Source: Ifrita kowaldi
Lineage: Eukaryota > Chordata > Aves > Passeriformes > Cinclosomatidae
Reading direction: 5' to 3'
Assembly: GCA_013398055.1 (NCBI GenBank)
Contig: VZRS01009627.1
Coordinates: 186,001 to 250,000, forward strand
Length of the DNA: 64,000 nt
Part shown: in pieces, positions 13,077 through 25,115 of the stretch
Layout: each line of letters starts with the position of its first letter
Numbering within the stretch: position 1 is the first letter of the stretch
Notes under the pieces: generated by a model
What the model saw: the letters and a program-made list of their open reading frames with translations, nothing else
What the model was told of the DNA's origin: nothing
Database searches by the model: none
Program-made: the position numbers and the translations under genes

Positions 13077-14005
13077 AATATGAATTAAAGTAAAATCATT
13101 TTCGGATATTGTGACTCATTAAGAAAACTGATTTTGAAACTTAATCACTGTGAAACTTGGAAGCAGAAAATAGAGTAAGAGTGCAGGATTGCAACTCTGA
13201 AAATGTATTTTAAGTTTCCTGTACATAAATATATTTCATAGGGTCTCAAACGTTCTGAAAATGTTCAAGACACTAAGATAAGTGTAATTTTAGCAAAGTC
13301 ATATGGGAAGGGTCCTTCAGCATTAATTAACACAACTTGTCATAATTACATGCATAAACAGTTCCAAAACACTTTTTGAGAGTGTCAAAAGTCTTCCCCT
13401 TTGTCACTGCTTATTGGAGATGCCAAAATATTAGCATGACACTGTTACAGTCCTGCAGTCTGCTTGGCCACACTGCTGATACATGAGAAATAACCTGAGG
13501 GGGATTTAGCGAGAGCAAACGGAATGACTGGTGCTCCCATGTGTTTATTTGATTTACTTTTAATAACTTAGCACATAAATCATTCAGACCCAGCTACTCA
13601 GATTTAATACTGAGCAACAGTAGCAACTCTAAAGACTTTTTTTTTTCACTAAGCAAATGTTACTGAACACATATTCTGAGTTTACATTCTTTCTTCACTC
13701 AGGGATTGCTCACTTCAGAAATACTTTAAATTATAAATACAAATTAGACTACCTAGTACTATTTACTCTGCATAGCCATGATTTAAAATGTGATTGTATT
13801 CCAAAGGGCAACCTGGTATAAATATGGAAGATCTTGTTTTAATTTTGGTTTAGTTTTTATAAGTAAAAGGATTGTTTTAAGTCATTTTTTACCACCTCTC
13901 AAAAAGGTGTATGTCCTTTTCCACTTCTCCCTTCCTCTTTCTCTCTCTGGCCCTTCCCTTTTTCCTCCCCCTTCCTCCTCATGCTTAACCTCGTGATTTT
14001 GTTTG
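13077..14005. other. Unique non-coding sequence with pyrimidine-rich tract
   Basis: No gene or interspersed repeat was seen. Positions about 13915-13981 are strongly pyrimidine-rich (repeated ctt, tctctctctgg, ttcctcccccttcctcctc). This produces a charged low-complexity open frame on the minus strand that should not be taken for a protein. Confidence 0.6.
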
Positions 14006-14010
14006 CTTGG

Positions 14011-14105
14011 TGTGGTGGGTTGACCCTGAGCATGACACCAGGTGCCCACCAATTCTGGTCTGTCCCCCTCCTCAGCTGGTCAAGGGAGAGAAAATACAAG
14101 GAAAA
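14011..14105. mobile_element. Endogenous retrovirus LTR-type fragment
   Basis: The segment begins TGTGGTGGGTTGACCCTG and continues with 'ccaggtgcccaccaa', 'ccccctcctcagctgg' and 'gggagagaaaatac'. From memory this is the terminal part of a high-copy avian endogenous retrovirus LTR family found across neoavian genomes. TG at the boundary fits an LTR terminus. After about 14105 the expected continuation is lost. The five bases before it (CTTGG, 14006-14010) recur at 14360-14364 just after a CA, so the insertion may extend to 14359. I do not recognise 14106-14359 as part of the family. Transcriptional orientation is not certain. Confidence 0.7.
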
Positions 14106-15205
14106 GCTCAGACTGAGCTGAAAGAAGGAAGATTGCCTTCTTCAAGTAGAAAAATTACAAGTAGCTGATTAGAAGAAACCCAAAATCTGGTGTATTCCAC
14201 TTTTTTAGAAAGAGCAGATCTATGCTTTAAATAGAAGGTCTGTTATTTTTGCACTGTATCAAACAGTATGCACAATCAAACCTGGAATTTTGTGAAATTT
14301 CCTTGATCTCGTGACATGCCTGTTAAAGAGAGGGACAGTATAGAGAAGTAATATTGGCACTTGGTTGTATCGGAATATACACAAATTAAACTTGCATCAG
14401 GTTTTCTAACATCCCATAATGGCACGGGGCAGGGCTGTTTCCTAAAAGCCTTTCTTGTCTTTTGAAAACCTTACCATGCCTTGGACAAATCCATTCCGTC
14501 ATATTTCTATCATTAAGCAAGAGCGTCTAGATCCAGAGGCATGGAGCAGTCCCTCCTTCAATCCAGGTTGCTTTAGGATTAAAATTCTCCGCTCCACATT
14601 CGTCTTGAAGAGAGCTGACTGGAAGACTCCAACGTGGAGCCAGGGAATGGACTAAAAATTATGTGGCCATCCAGAAGGTTCAATACTCAACAGAGACTTC
14701 TGGTCCTCTTTTCCTAAGCAGTAAAGGTAGAGATAATGACTTGTTAAGCAGCAAAGGTATGCCTTTGATTCCTGTCCCAAGCTGCCAAGGAAAATGTGGA
14801 TCCCTCTAAATATATACCTGACACTCCCTACAAAGGGAGGCTCAAGTTTGGCTTCCTCCACTTGTGTATTATTTTTAGCTTAAGTGAAATTAGTCCATCT
14901 GCTTGTTTTACCAGGAATTTTTAAAAAGAGCCTTTCTGAAAAAAAAAAAAGAAAGTGCTCTTTTCTCTTTTATAGTGAGCATACATTCATCCGGCCTCCA
15001 TTTTTTCTTATTTTAAACTAAAACTAATTACATACCTTTTCCATATTTAAAAGAAACATATGCATTTTATTATATTTTCATATGGTTGAAGCAGTCTTTC
15101 TTCACAACACTAAGGGATGAAAAAAGAGAGCAGTGGATGCTCTTTAGAGCTGCAGCCATCTTTTTGAACCCCTATTTATTAATTTCCTTTCTTTCTTTTC
15201 TCCAG

Positions 15206-15269
15206 GGAACCTTGAAGGTGGCCAGGGTCATCACAGCAGACTGAAAACTGATTTGAAGCCTCAGAGGAG
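15206..15269 (+). other. Exon-like segment (64 bp) with good splice signals
   Basis: A long pyrimidine tract ends in the acceptor 'ttctttcttttctccag' just before 15206. The donor 'gag|gtaata' follows 15269. Of the three frames only the third is open, entering with two bases of a codon and leaving with two: about 20 codons starting NLEGGQGHHSRLKTDLKPQ. I do not recognise the peptide. It may be a coding exon, an exon of a long non-coding RNA, or a chance pseudo-exon, since such sites are common in 64 kb. Its exit phase is compatible with the exon-like segment at 58796-58845. Confidence 0.3.
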
Positions 15270-17089
15270 GTAATAACACTTTCTCATTCCTCCCTTATTT
15301 AATCCTGACAAACTAGCTGTAACTCTCTGCAGATTAGTAACATTCAGTATGGCATGGTAGGACAGACCAGGTTTCAGTGTGTCCTTAAACTTCATTAGGG
15401 ATCTTCCATTCCCATCTGATTAGAAAGATTTTTGTTTGGCTCTGAGCTGCAGTAAAATCTGGGTCACTGGGTTAATGGACAATAAGAAACAATTAATTTA
15501 TAAATCCGTGAAGTGATGATAGTGATGTAGGATAAAGTTTTAAGTCTGTACGGATTTAGAGGATGCTGTTTTCTCTTTTTGTCTCTTGCTGAGGTAGAAC
15601 ACACTTTGCTCATTCCAGTTTTGGAGACATTTTAACTCCCTAAGTAACCAGCCATGCTTTCACTTGCCCACATTTTGCATTTTCTTAGCTGACTGTGTAA
15701 ATCCTTTGGCTGCACGGTGAGTATTTGTGAGCATAAGCAGTAAACCTCCCTCTGAAAGTGAGGGGCCGATTTTATGTGTTGAATGGGTAACCAAAACAGT
15801 AATGTTTCGCTTCCACTTCGCAAGAAGGAGCAGAGGGATTTCATTCAAGCCATTTTAATCATATCACTATCATACTGTGCCCTTTATCTAGAACTAAATA
15901 TCAGCCAAAGTTTACTTGAAAACGAGCCTGGGTTTTGCTCAAATAAGCTAATGAACCTTTGTGAACTTTCAAGACTGGGCTGAATTTCAACTTTGGAACA
16001 ATACTTGAAGCCAGGTGAGTTTTACTGTAAATATTTCCACCGTGGTTCCAGCAGCAATCTGAACTTGTTTAACTAGTTTAACTTAATGCTTGTGTAACAG
16101 TGAGGACTGGATGACAGACTTTTTATTATGAAAAAACCCGAAAAGTAAAAGCAGTGATAATATGCTACTGGTGAAACTATGTGCTACATTTCTAAAAGTG
16201 CAGATTGAAATGTTAAATATAAATGTTCTGTTTCTTCATCTATACATATTCATATATAGGTACCAATAGAAAGAAGATGTCCTCAAAGTTAGTTGCATAC
16301 CTACAAAAGTACTTAATGTGCTTTCTGTAGGTGTATAATTTTATGAAATGTAAGACAAGATGGGTGCTAGTACTTACACCATCTCAAGTATTTCTCATCT
16401 CCATAAACCCCTTCTTAACGGGTTTGAACTTAAATATAGCTCTTTACAGAAAGGAAGGAGAATGAATGGGGGGATTCAGTGCAAGAACTAAATATCACCT
16501 CAGAAACAACAGCAAATTGTGCATACTTCTGGTAAATAGACAAGCGCATAGAAATCTGTGTCCATCCATAAATCCCCCTCTGCCTCTACCCTCCTACCCC
16601 AAAATCCAGTCCAAAACATTACTTGGTTTCATAAGCAGATGGAGCTAGCATGGAGATGCCTTCACAGAGCAATGCAATTGCTTCAAGATGGACCACAGTG
16701 CTTGATAAAAATAAATAATGAATAAATAACACTATATGCTGGGCTCTTGACTAGCCTGAAACATAGGAATTTATAGAATGATCACCCACCATTTTTCTGA
16801 AAAGCATTTGAAGTTTGTTCCAAATAGTCAAAATGCAGTAAATACACATAACCAATTCCCGAATTTAAGATCTGTGATTATGGAGGAAAAAGACTGGATC
16901 AGTACTGGGATAAGTACACTCACACTGGGACAAAACTGGTGTGACTTGATGAAGAAACAGGCAACTAACAGAGTAGCATCCACCTGGAGCTCTTACTAGG
17001 TGGTAGTGTTTTAGCTTTCTAAGGGTTAATGTTTTGTAAGCTTCTTTTAATTGTTGAATAAAGATTGTGTAAAAGTTTTCTTTTTATAG

Positions 17090-17109
17090 CATTAATCTGT
17101 AGATTAATG
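17090..17109. promoter_or_regulatory. Palindrome of two inverted TAAT sites
   Basis: CATTAATCTGTAGATTAATG consists of perfect 9-base inverted arms around a GT spacer. Each arm carries ATTA/TAAT plus TAATCT, a core bound by many homeodomain proteins; TAATC is the half site of the paired-type K50 class. The palindrome is seen directly; any regulatory role is inferred. The surrounding 150 bases are AT-rich and non-repetitive. Confidence 0.3.
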
Positions 17110-17293
17110 TTTCCTGTGTTTTAATGGCATGTTCCCCAGCCACAGATGAGTGGTATAAAAAATGTTTAATTAGAGTCAGTCATAGCCTGCTGGCAAGCAA
17201 TGACCTTACCTTCAACCCAACGCACTGGATAAAGAACTCACAGTCTTTTTCATTCTCTAATGTAAGTTTTAAGCCTAAAAGGCATAAAGTGTA

Positions 17294-17309
17294 TTTTTTT
17301 TTTTTTTTT
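17294..17309. repeat. Poly-T run (16 bases)
   Basis: An uninterrupted run of 16 T residues. On the minus strand it would look like a retroposon tail, but no element body was recognised beside it. Confidence 0.8.
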
Positions 17310-20178
17310 GCATATTCTGGTGAATGTTGACCATAATAGTGAAACAGTAATATCTATGTTTTCCAAGCATTTCTTTGTTATTTCCTGGTTGGAATTTACT
17401 GAGAGGGTTGTGTGTTTGTGGAAAGGGAGACAGAGACAAAGAGGGCTGAAAGTTCAGCAGATTTTTCTGTGTTTTGGACTGCAGCTTCTGTTTTGTTGCC
17501 TGTACCTAAAAGCAAAACATTAGCTAGTCTAGCCTGATTTTAATGTAACCACTGCACTTAAAGCTTCCTCTCACAGCTAACTATTCCCTGAGGCGTTTAT
17601 TAGTTCAGGCATGTATTCCATAAATTACACAGAGGGCACGATGCTGTGTTTCAGTTTAACATCTAGATGCGCCTGAGTTTTTAATCTCTGTTGGACGATG
17701 CAAGCAAGGGGTTTACTTCCCTTACCATGCACTCTCCTGTTTCCTAGGAAAGCTTCTCGTGCTGCAGCACAGAAAGGAAGAAAATCTGTCTGCCATTATA
17801 TGCTGATACAATTAAATACATGAGCTGGCTCGCATTGACATGGCTTGGCTGCAAGTCAAGAAGGTACCCATAAAAAACCCTAAAATCTATGTGTGCATGC
17901 ATTCATGTGTGCCTGTGTATAAAAAATAACTGGGACATGCCAATTATTTTTCTCCTGGTTTTAAAATGGATTCCACACTCTCATCACTGCCAAAATAAAA
18001 GAAAATAAACCAAGTGTTTCTTTCGATCCGTCTTGCAGTCTTTATCATCTTGGTAAACATACACTGGGAAACCAAAGAGAAGCTATTGGTGTTCTTTAGC
18101 AGAAAGAGGGAAACAAAACCAGACCTTCTGAGAGTTTATGAGAGCATGTAAAAAGATCATTTCCTGCCAAAGTCCCTAGCTATAACTGGAAGATCAAAAT
18201 GTCCTGATTGGGAGATTGTGTTAGTCACAAAATATGATATACACGTTGCATTTTGGAGCTATCATCTACTTAACACTTACTGTTGCTGGACAGGGAAAAA
18301 ACAGCACATATGTTGCTACCTTATTGAGTGCAGCAGTAATAATGAAAAGGGCAGAGGAGGTGGAGGGGAGAAGAAAGTAACTGCTGGAAGTAGCCAGCAT
18401 TGTGCTGAGAGGACAATGCTGGAGTGTGAGTGAAATTCCCTCCAGTTACCTCTGGATCGACTCAGCCCCGCCTACCTCTGAACTTCTGGCTCACTGACAG
18501 AAAAATAAGCCATGCACCATTCTACTTATGCAGACAATAAAAGCAGCTCAGCCTGCCAGTACACACTGCTTTGCTCTACTGCCCTGGTGCCTCAGATGAT
18601 TTTATTTTCCAGTTGCTAAACTCGGGAATGGGGTCTGGTGCAGCTCCTAGGTTATTTGCCAGCCTGTCAGAACTCTCTTGCAGATGCTGAAGGTGCAGTT
18701 ATGTATTTCAGTGCATGTATGATTAACCCAGGTATAATATCATCTCCTCAGCACACATGGAAATACTAAGTGTATAATAATGAGTAGGACAGGTTGAAAA
18801 TTACATATCAAAGCTGTTTTTTAATGTAAAACTGTTCATTTCATGTTTTACTTGGAAATTCAATTATCTGTGGAATGAAACCCGAAGGTGCCCCAATGAA
18901 AAATCTGTCTGGAAGTGTGGATGTGATGACTAATGAAAACTACACTGGATTTTTTATGCACCCCTGTTCCCCTGTGGGCTAGAGCTCAGCCACCTCTCAT
19001 GAAGCACCAGGTTCAACAAAAGAAGGAATTGTAAAGCATCAAAAAAGAAGTTGCTTAATCAAGGACCCTAATCAAGAGAGGATAATATAGTGACAAAAGG
19101 CATTTGTACCATGACTGTGGTAATATTTTCTCAATCCACTTTTTTTAAAACAAATGTCATACTTTTAATTTTTAATGCAGTCATTTTTTAATAAAATCAA
19201 GAGTTTGGCTAAGAAGCATGGATGAAAACTTCTTACTTTTACAAAAAAAATTCTCAGGAAAAGAATGTATTTCCTGACTTAATAGTAACCAACAAAGCAG
19301 AGCTTAATTTGTGTTAGAGTTTTAATTGGAAATACTGTTATTTCTGCTCTGGTGCATATAAATGTGATGGATTCCTACTGTGAGGAAGAGAGAAACTAGA
19401 GGGAGTAAGGGAGCTGCTACATTAAATCAACCCCATCTTTATCATTACAGCTGCTGTTTGGTGGTAGTCCACAAAGAAGTGTGTAATACTAAGCAAGCAA
19501 AAGAATCGTGAGCTGCATTGAGTGTGATGCTGATAAAAGCAAAACATTTTTAACATTACTTTCAAATCTATATTTATTTCTGTTCACGTATCCTGCAATA
19601 ACTTCTTATTCTCAGGTTTTGTCTCCACATCTTCCTGTGGCACTAATGTCTACAGTTGCATCTTGATGGTAGAAGTGGATTTTAGTTTGTTTTCACTTTT
19701 TTTTTTAGTTTCAGCTCCTGACTCAAGTTTATCATACTTGTATTGTTGCTGATCTCATCCATCAATGATTTGTGTGACAATTTCTCAGGGTCCACCCTGG
19801 GATGTCATTTCCTATATCTTTCTCTGCATGCATTTGCAAGTAGGGTGGTAAAATCCACCCTTCTTCATGATAAAAAGAGAGAAAGTAGAGGCTGAGAGGA
19901 GAGTGCAGCTCTGTCTCTATCTGCTTGGCGTGTAAAGGGCAGCTTAAAAGATTGCCAGCCCTACAGCATGATGTGGCTGGCTGGCAAAGGCTACGGAAGC
20001 CTTCCTCAGCCAGCCTACCTTGTTCTGCTTTCAGGCTGGGTTCAGCTTCCCATTTTACTTGGAAGACAGAAGCGTGCTAAACTACAGGAGCCTTGAAAAT
20101 CATTTTGTCAGAGATTCATGCATGCAGACTGCTCTTTTTGCCTGTAATACTGAGAGGACAATAGAAACGCTGACGCCG

Positions 20179-20285
20179 TAGAATCAGAGAATCATTTAGG
20201 TTGGAAAAGACCTTTAACACTGTCAAGTTCCAACTGTTGTATCTGTTCTACTGTTTTAACTGTTTAACCATTTTATCCCCATGTA
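20179..20285 (-). mobile_element. CR1 LINE 3' end fragment
   Basis: The plus strand reads 'gaatcagagaatcatttagg', then 'ttggaaaagacctttaacac' and 'caagttccaac', the reverse complement of a CR1 3' end of the type 'gttggaaaagacctttaa'. The similarity fades through 'ttaaccattttatcccc', which still fits the family. It is 5'-truncated and non-coding. The end near 20285 is approximate. Confidence 0.8.
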
Positions 20286-21220
20286 ATCTCAGTCTTATAT
20301 TTAAGGAGGACCCCAGCATTAAGGAGCAGAACACAGGCTACAAAAGATTTGTTTCAATGTAAAAAACACCTTGAGAAATGTTCTTTGTGACCTGTTGGTC
20401 ACTCACAGTTACTCAAAGTGCAATTCTAAATAGCAGAGTATATCTTCTTTATTTGTATTCAGTACTGTACATTTTCACTTTCATGCCTTGTTTCCATTAA
20501 TCCAACTGAGATGCCCATTAATCTGGTATTCCTATTATCAGTATGCTTTGAAGCAGATCAGATTTCCACCAGAAATCATGACATATATTCTCCCAGTTAG
20601 GAAAAGAAAAAACCCAAAACACTTTGGTATCTGTAGGTCAACCATGTGTTCTATAAAAAAAGATTTCGTGTAGTTGAGACAAGCAAAAAACATTTTCATA
20701 AATCCATTTAAAAGATAGTGGCTTTTTTATTCAACATCCTTTTGATTCAAATCTATGACCTAATGTCTTTCTTGACATTTTAGCACTAGGGAAGACAGAA
20801 TATCTGTGTGCGAACTAAGGAGTGGCTGCAGACTGTTTCAGATCATTTAGCTTCATCGCTGAAATGTCCACCTCTGCTTGCAGCAGAGGAGGAGGAGGGT
20901 AGGAAAAGCTACTTAATACTGGGTCTTCTGCTCCTATAGCATTTCTTCATCACAGAAGGTACAGATTAAGAGTTTTGTTTGTGGGGTTCTGCCAAGACAC
21001 TGCAGATATGCTCTGTGTTTCTCAGCTACCCTCCAGAGCCCGTGCTGCTCCCTCTGCCAGCACCTGTGGGACCACGGGGACCCTGGGGTCAAGGTGGCTG
21101 TGGTGATGGCATTGCCACAGAGCACCTATGTATTTCCTCCCGAGTGTAAGCAGCTCCCCAGGTTCTGGTGGTAGAGTCTTGGGTGCTGGATTTGCTTTAA
21201 TAGACTGCCAAAGGTGCAGC
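20286..21220. other. Unique non-coding sequence
   Basis: No gene or repeat was recognised. Positions about 20990-21120 are GC-richer than the surroundings, with several open frames on the minus strand that show no known domain. Confidence 0.6.
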
Positions 21221-21680
21221 TCATAGAATTGCCTGGCGTGGAAGGGACCTTAAAGATCATCTTGCTCCAACTTCCCTGCCATGGCCAGGGATACTTTTCA
21301 CTAGACCAGGTTGTTTAGATCCCCATCCAGTCTGGTCTGGAATGCTTCCAGGGATGGTACATCCACAACTTCTTTGGGCAACCTGTTCCAGTGTCTCACC
21401 ACCCTCACAGTAAAGAATTTCTTCCTAATATTTAAGCTAAGTCCACTTAGTTCAAGTGAAGCCATTCCCTCTTGTCCTGTCACTCCAGGCCCTTGTAAAT
21501 AGTGTCTCTCCATCTTTCTTGTAGGCTCCCTGGTCCTGGAAGGTTGCAATTAGGTCACAGCAAAGCCTTCACTTTTCCAGACCAAACAACACCAATTCTC
21601 CCAGCCTTTCCTCACAGGAGAGGTGCTCCATCCCTCTAATTATCTTGGTTGCCTCCTTGGACTTTCTCCAACAGGTCAGC
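21221..21680 (-). mobile_element. CR1 LINE 3' fragment (about 460 bp)
   Basis: This is the longest recent-looking CR1 in the window. On the plus strand it begins 'catagaattgcctggcgtgg', continues with 'aagggaccttaaagatcat' and 'ccctgccatggccaggga', and runs through the end of the reverse-transcriptase ORF. On the minus strand the frame includes the characteristic peptide pieces FTVRVVRHWNRLPKEVVD and PSLEAFQTRLDGDLNNLV, the usual CR1 C-terminus. Further in, 'cagcctttcctcacagga' also matches the family. It is 5'-truncated and lacks the catalytic domains, so it cannot be mobile on its own. Confidence 0.93.
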
Positions 21681-24600
21681 AAAGATGGGGTTTGATATGC
21701 TTTGCTGTGAATAATTTTGTAAAAGCTCTGTAATGATTTAACTATAGCAGGAATTTTTTTAAAGCAGCAAAACATGGGGCTAAATGCAGGCTCTTCACAT
21801 CTCTGTGTGGGAAATGGTTTTCCATGTCACGTAGAAATGCTGCTGGCTGACAAAAGGACTAATTCTCCAAACAACCTAACACATAAATTCAAAAGATGGC
21901 TTTTTGGTAGAGGAAGGGGTGGCCTTGTCTCAGCAGGATGTTGCTGAGATATTGCAATAGTGTTAGTGTCTGACAGTTGTGGCATTTTTTAGTAGAATCT
22001 GTATTTAGAATTTAGGGCCTGCAATATTGAGGTATTGTAGAAAGAATAATGTTGTGATTCTTTGAAAAATAGCCAGTATTTTCAGCAAATATTGAATATT
22101 CCTTTATATTTTCAAATGTCAAAAGTAATTTTTGAAATACATTGTGGTAGTCAATATTTTAGTGAGGCTTTTCCAAATAACTGCGCATTTCATTGTTTTA
22201 GAATTGAGTGGGTTTGCAAAACAATTCCTAAATTTATTGAAACTTGTTTTTTGATTTGCTTACTTCTGTCTTTGTTCAGTGTGTAGCACATTGACAATTA
22301 ACATCTGGCGTTGCAGAGTGCATCCATCCGTATGATTATAGCTTTGGTACACTTGTCATGTAAATAAGGAGACATGCAGGGTGTTCCTATTCAAAATGTC
22401 TTCCAGGCAGTATGTGTTTCAGGTAATAATTCCAAAAGAAAATTATGCCATCATTCTAGAAGGGCATTAAAATATTGTCATTCACTATTAACAAAGAACG
22501 TGTTCAATCCAGATGCTTTAACTAGAGGAAGGTCTTTTGAAAATGAAAATGTTTGAGATAGCGCTGTTTCTTTTTGAGGGAGACTTCTCATTTTCCATTA
22601 GGTGATTGGAAACTAAGGGCTGTTATCGTTATTGCTTTTATTTTATCCCCCAGCGATGACTGGGAGTCAGGAACCACACCTGCGGCAATGTGAGTGCTGT
22701 AATGGCAAGTGATGTTTATGGCCAAAGCTTCCTTCATCAGAGCCCTTCAGCCCAAGGAGCAGCCAGTCTGGTTGGCTGACAGAATGAACATCATCAAAAC
22801 TATTAAAATTCCTCTTCAGCCAGCCAAGTGGATGTGTATTCCCACTTCATCCACACCCCAAATTTCCCTGTCTTTTTCCCGGGCATCAGAAACCGGTCTG
22901 TCAGCAGCACGGCCCAGCCACATCTGCACATAACAACGATTCAAATTAATAATAAAACACACCTCAGTTGAGGTTTTCTTCCACAGTACCAGATTTTCTA
23001 GCACAGTGTTTCTCTTTAGCAGCTCATTTGACACTGGACGCCTGACCTCTGCTACCATAATAGCTGTTAATGGAAACTTCACCTCATGCAACGATAAGAT
23101 GGATTTTTGGCAGCTGTGAGAGATTATGAAGAGTAAGAACAATCTTAGCTGGAATCAGAAGAAAAGAAAGCATCTGTACCTTGAGAAACACTCAGCTGGT
23201 TTTCATTACACACCAAGCCTATATTTATTACAAAGACTAGCCAAGAGACAGAAAATGATCGGTCTCTGCACTTGGGGCAGGGAGACAGTGTCGGCTTGAT
23301 AAATTCTTCCTTTCTTGCTTGTATGACTACAAGTGACCAGAGCGGTTCAAAACTACTGGCTTTCTCTCTCACAGACCATCTTCTGAGAGCACTCTTCATC
23401 ATGTTTTTCTTTCAGAGTTGCCCCCTCATCTCCAGCTGACTTTCCCTTCTAAAACAGAAAGCAAAGGAGGTGAGGAAAAGCAAGGGGGAAAAAGTTACTT
23501 CTTTGTTTATACAGGAATTTTACTACATCAGACATCAAATAAATTAATAATTTCTTTAAAGTCTTTGTGAGCAGAAACTTCTTTTCCTAAGCATGAGTAA
23601 ATGGTGAGGAACATCTCAGACCTCAGAGAAGATAAATTAAAATTCATAATTTGAAAGCTCAGTCATTAAAAGTGAAAAGCAGAAAGCCCCTGTTGAAGAG
23701 AGCCTTTAGTAAAAAAAAAAAAAAAAGAAGAAGAAGAAGAAAAGAAAAGAGGAAAAATGTCAGTGAATATAATGAAAAAAGTTATTTATTTTTCTGTCAT
23801 CTATCCAAGCGTAAAAAACACCAGAGATTGAGCTGAGCTGTCACTAAAGATTAGGAGACAACAGCTACCAACCACAAAACGTTTGGATGTGTCACTAAAG
23901 GCACTGCGAAGGGAGCCAAGTGAGTCAAGTAAACAGAATGCTGTGGCAGAAAACTTTGATTTAGTTATAACTGAGTAAACATGGGGCTTAACTTCTGTAA
24001 ACAAGTGTGGAGTTTTGCCACAAATCCTTTACATCTGAAGTGAGAATTAAATTATACAAGGCAGAGGGGAAGGCCCTTCAGAATCTTTTTTCTACTGAAA
24101 TTAATTTGTAAATTACAAGGGTGGGGGACACGAGTTGTCTTTTTAGTTCTTCCAAAAGGATGGGAGTTAGAGGTTTCCACTACTTGTTTGATCTGTTGCA
24201 GCTGCTCCTGGGGAGGCTTGTTCCCTTGAGGTGGTAGGAGATGTTGTAGTAGTATTTTCTACATTCTTCTGCAAAAACCTGGAAAGAAAGCACAACATGC
24301 AGCATGCCTGCCACCATCACAACCCTCTAGTTTTTTGCTTTTTTTAACTGTCTGCTGGGGCTTTTGCATGAGGACTCTCTAATATAATGAAATTTAGATT
24401 GTGTAGAAATCAGTATCGTTGTTGTTGCTGAAGGTGCCAAAATTCAGTTCAGAACTTCAGGGATGATTTAAAACCAGCCTGTTTTTCAAGTGCCTGATGA
24501 TGGTGTTTTGATATGGGACCTCATCCATTGGAAATGATGCAGTGAATATATAAGGTAGATGTAAAGTGGTGACAGGCAGGGACAGAATTTTCTCTTGTAC

Positions 24601-24901
24601 AACTGCAGTTGAGTTCCTCTCTCGTCTCTAGGCATATTTATGGATAGGAAATATTAACTCCTGAGATTAAATAATTCTACATGTCTTCTGCCTGCTAAAT
24701 GTCATGACCAGCTACCAAAGTTGAGGAATTTAGCCTTCTGCTCATATGTAAGGATTTAAACGTTAAGCGCTTTATTTGATTAATGGTTCCATGCTAAAAA
24801 CTTTGCAAATCATGAAACCTGATTTTAATATATATTTTAGTCATGCTTCACAAAGGTTTTTTGCAACATGAGCATTGGATGATGTAAAAGGTGACTTGAA
24901 A
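21681..24901. other. Unique non-coding sequence
   Basis: No gene or interspersed repeat was recognised. A 47-base homopurine tract at 23711-23757 is listed separately. The lysine- and arginine-rich open frame across it is a by-product of that tract. Confidence 0.6.
23711..23757. repeat. Homopurine tract: A16, (GAA)n, AAAAG-rich
   Basis: A run of 16 A is followed by about five GAA units and then aaaag/gagga variants, giving 47 bases without a pyrimidine. It is probably a decayed poly-A tail or slippage-derived microsatellite. Homopurine tracts of this length can form triplex DNA and are often polymorphic in length. Confidence 0.85.
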
Positions 24902-25115
24902 TAGAATCAGAATTATAGAATGATTAGGGTTGAAAGGGACCTCAAAAGTCTCCTAGTTCCAAGCCCCCCGCCCTGGGCAGGGGTGCCACTCACTAGATCA
25001 GGTTACTGAGGGCCCCCTCCAATCTGGCTTTGAACACTTCCAGAGATGGGGCATCCACAGACTCTCTGGACAAATAGAGAGTTTTCAAAACAGTGAAAAA
25101 GTATTTGATGTTTTC
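24902..25115 (-). mobile_element. CR1 LINE 3' fragment
   Basis: The plus strand reads 'agaatcagaattatagaatg', 'gggttgaaagggacctcaaa', 'gccctgggcaggggtgccac' and 'tagatcaggttactgag', the reverse complement of a CR1 3' end. The minus-strand frame keeps the family's C-terminal peptide, SVDAPSLEVFKARLEGALSN. Beyond about 25070 the match is poor but still hints at the 'caccctcacagtaaagaat' block. It is truncated and non-coding. Confidence 0.9.

Larger units (their letters stand above)
14365..20178. other. Unique non-coding sequence
   Basis: No transposable element was recognised. Short open frames only. The stretch holds an exon-like segment at 15206-15269 and a homeodomain-type palindrome at 17090-17109, both listed separately. 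It also has a 16-base T run at 17294-17309 and a GC-richer patch at about 18460-18600. A 10-base A run lies at about 14940-14950. Nothing else could be assigned. Confidence 0.6.

Noticed and set aside
21301..21549. 82-codon minus-strand frame resembling a protein C-terminus
   Set aside because: It is the C-terminus of the CR1 reverse-transcriptase ORF within a truncated LINE, not a host gene.
23651..23836. Lysine/arginine-rich open frame
   Set aside because: Direct translation of the homopurine A/GAA tract.
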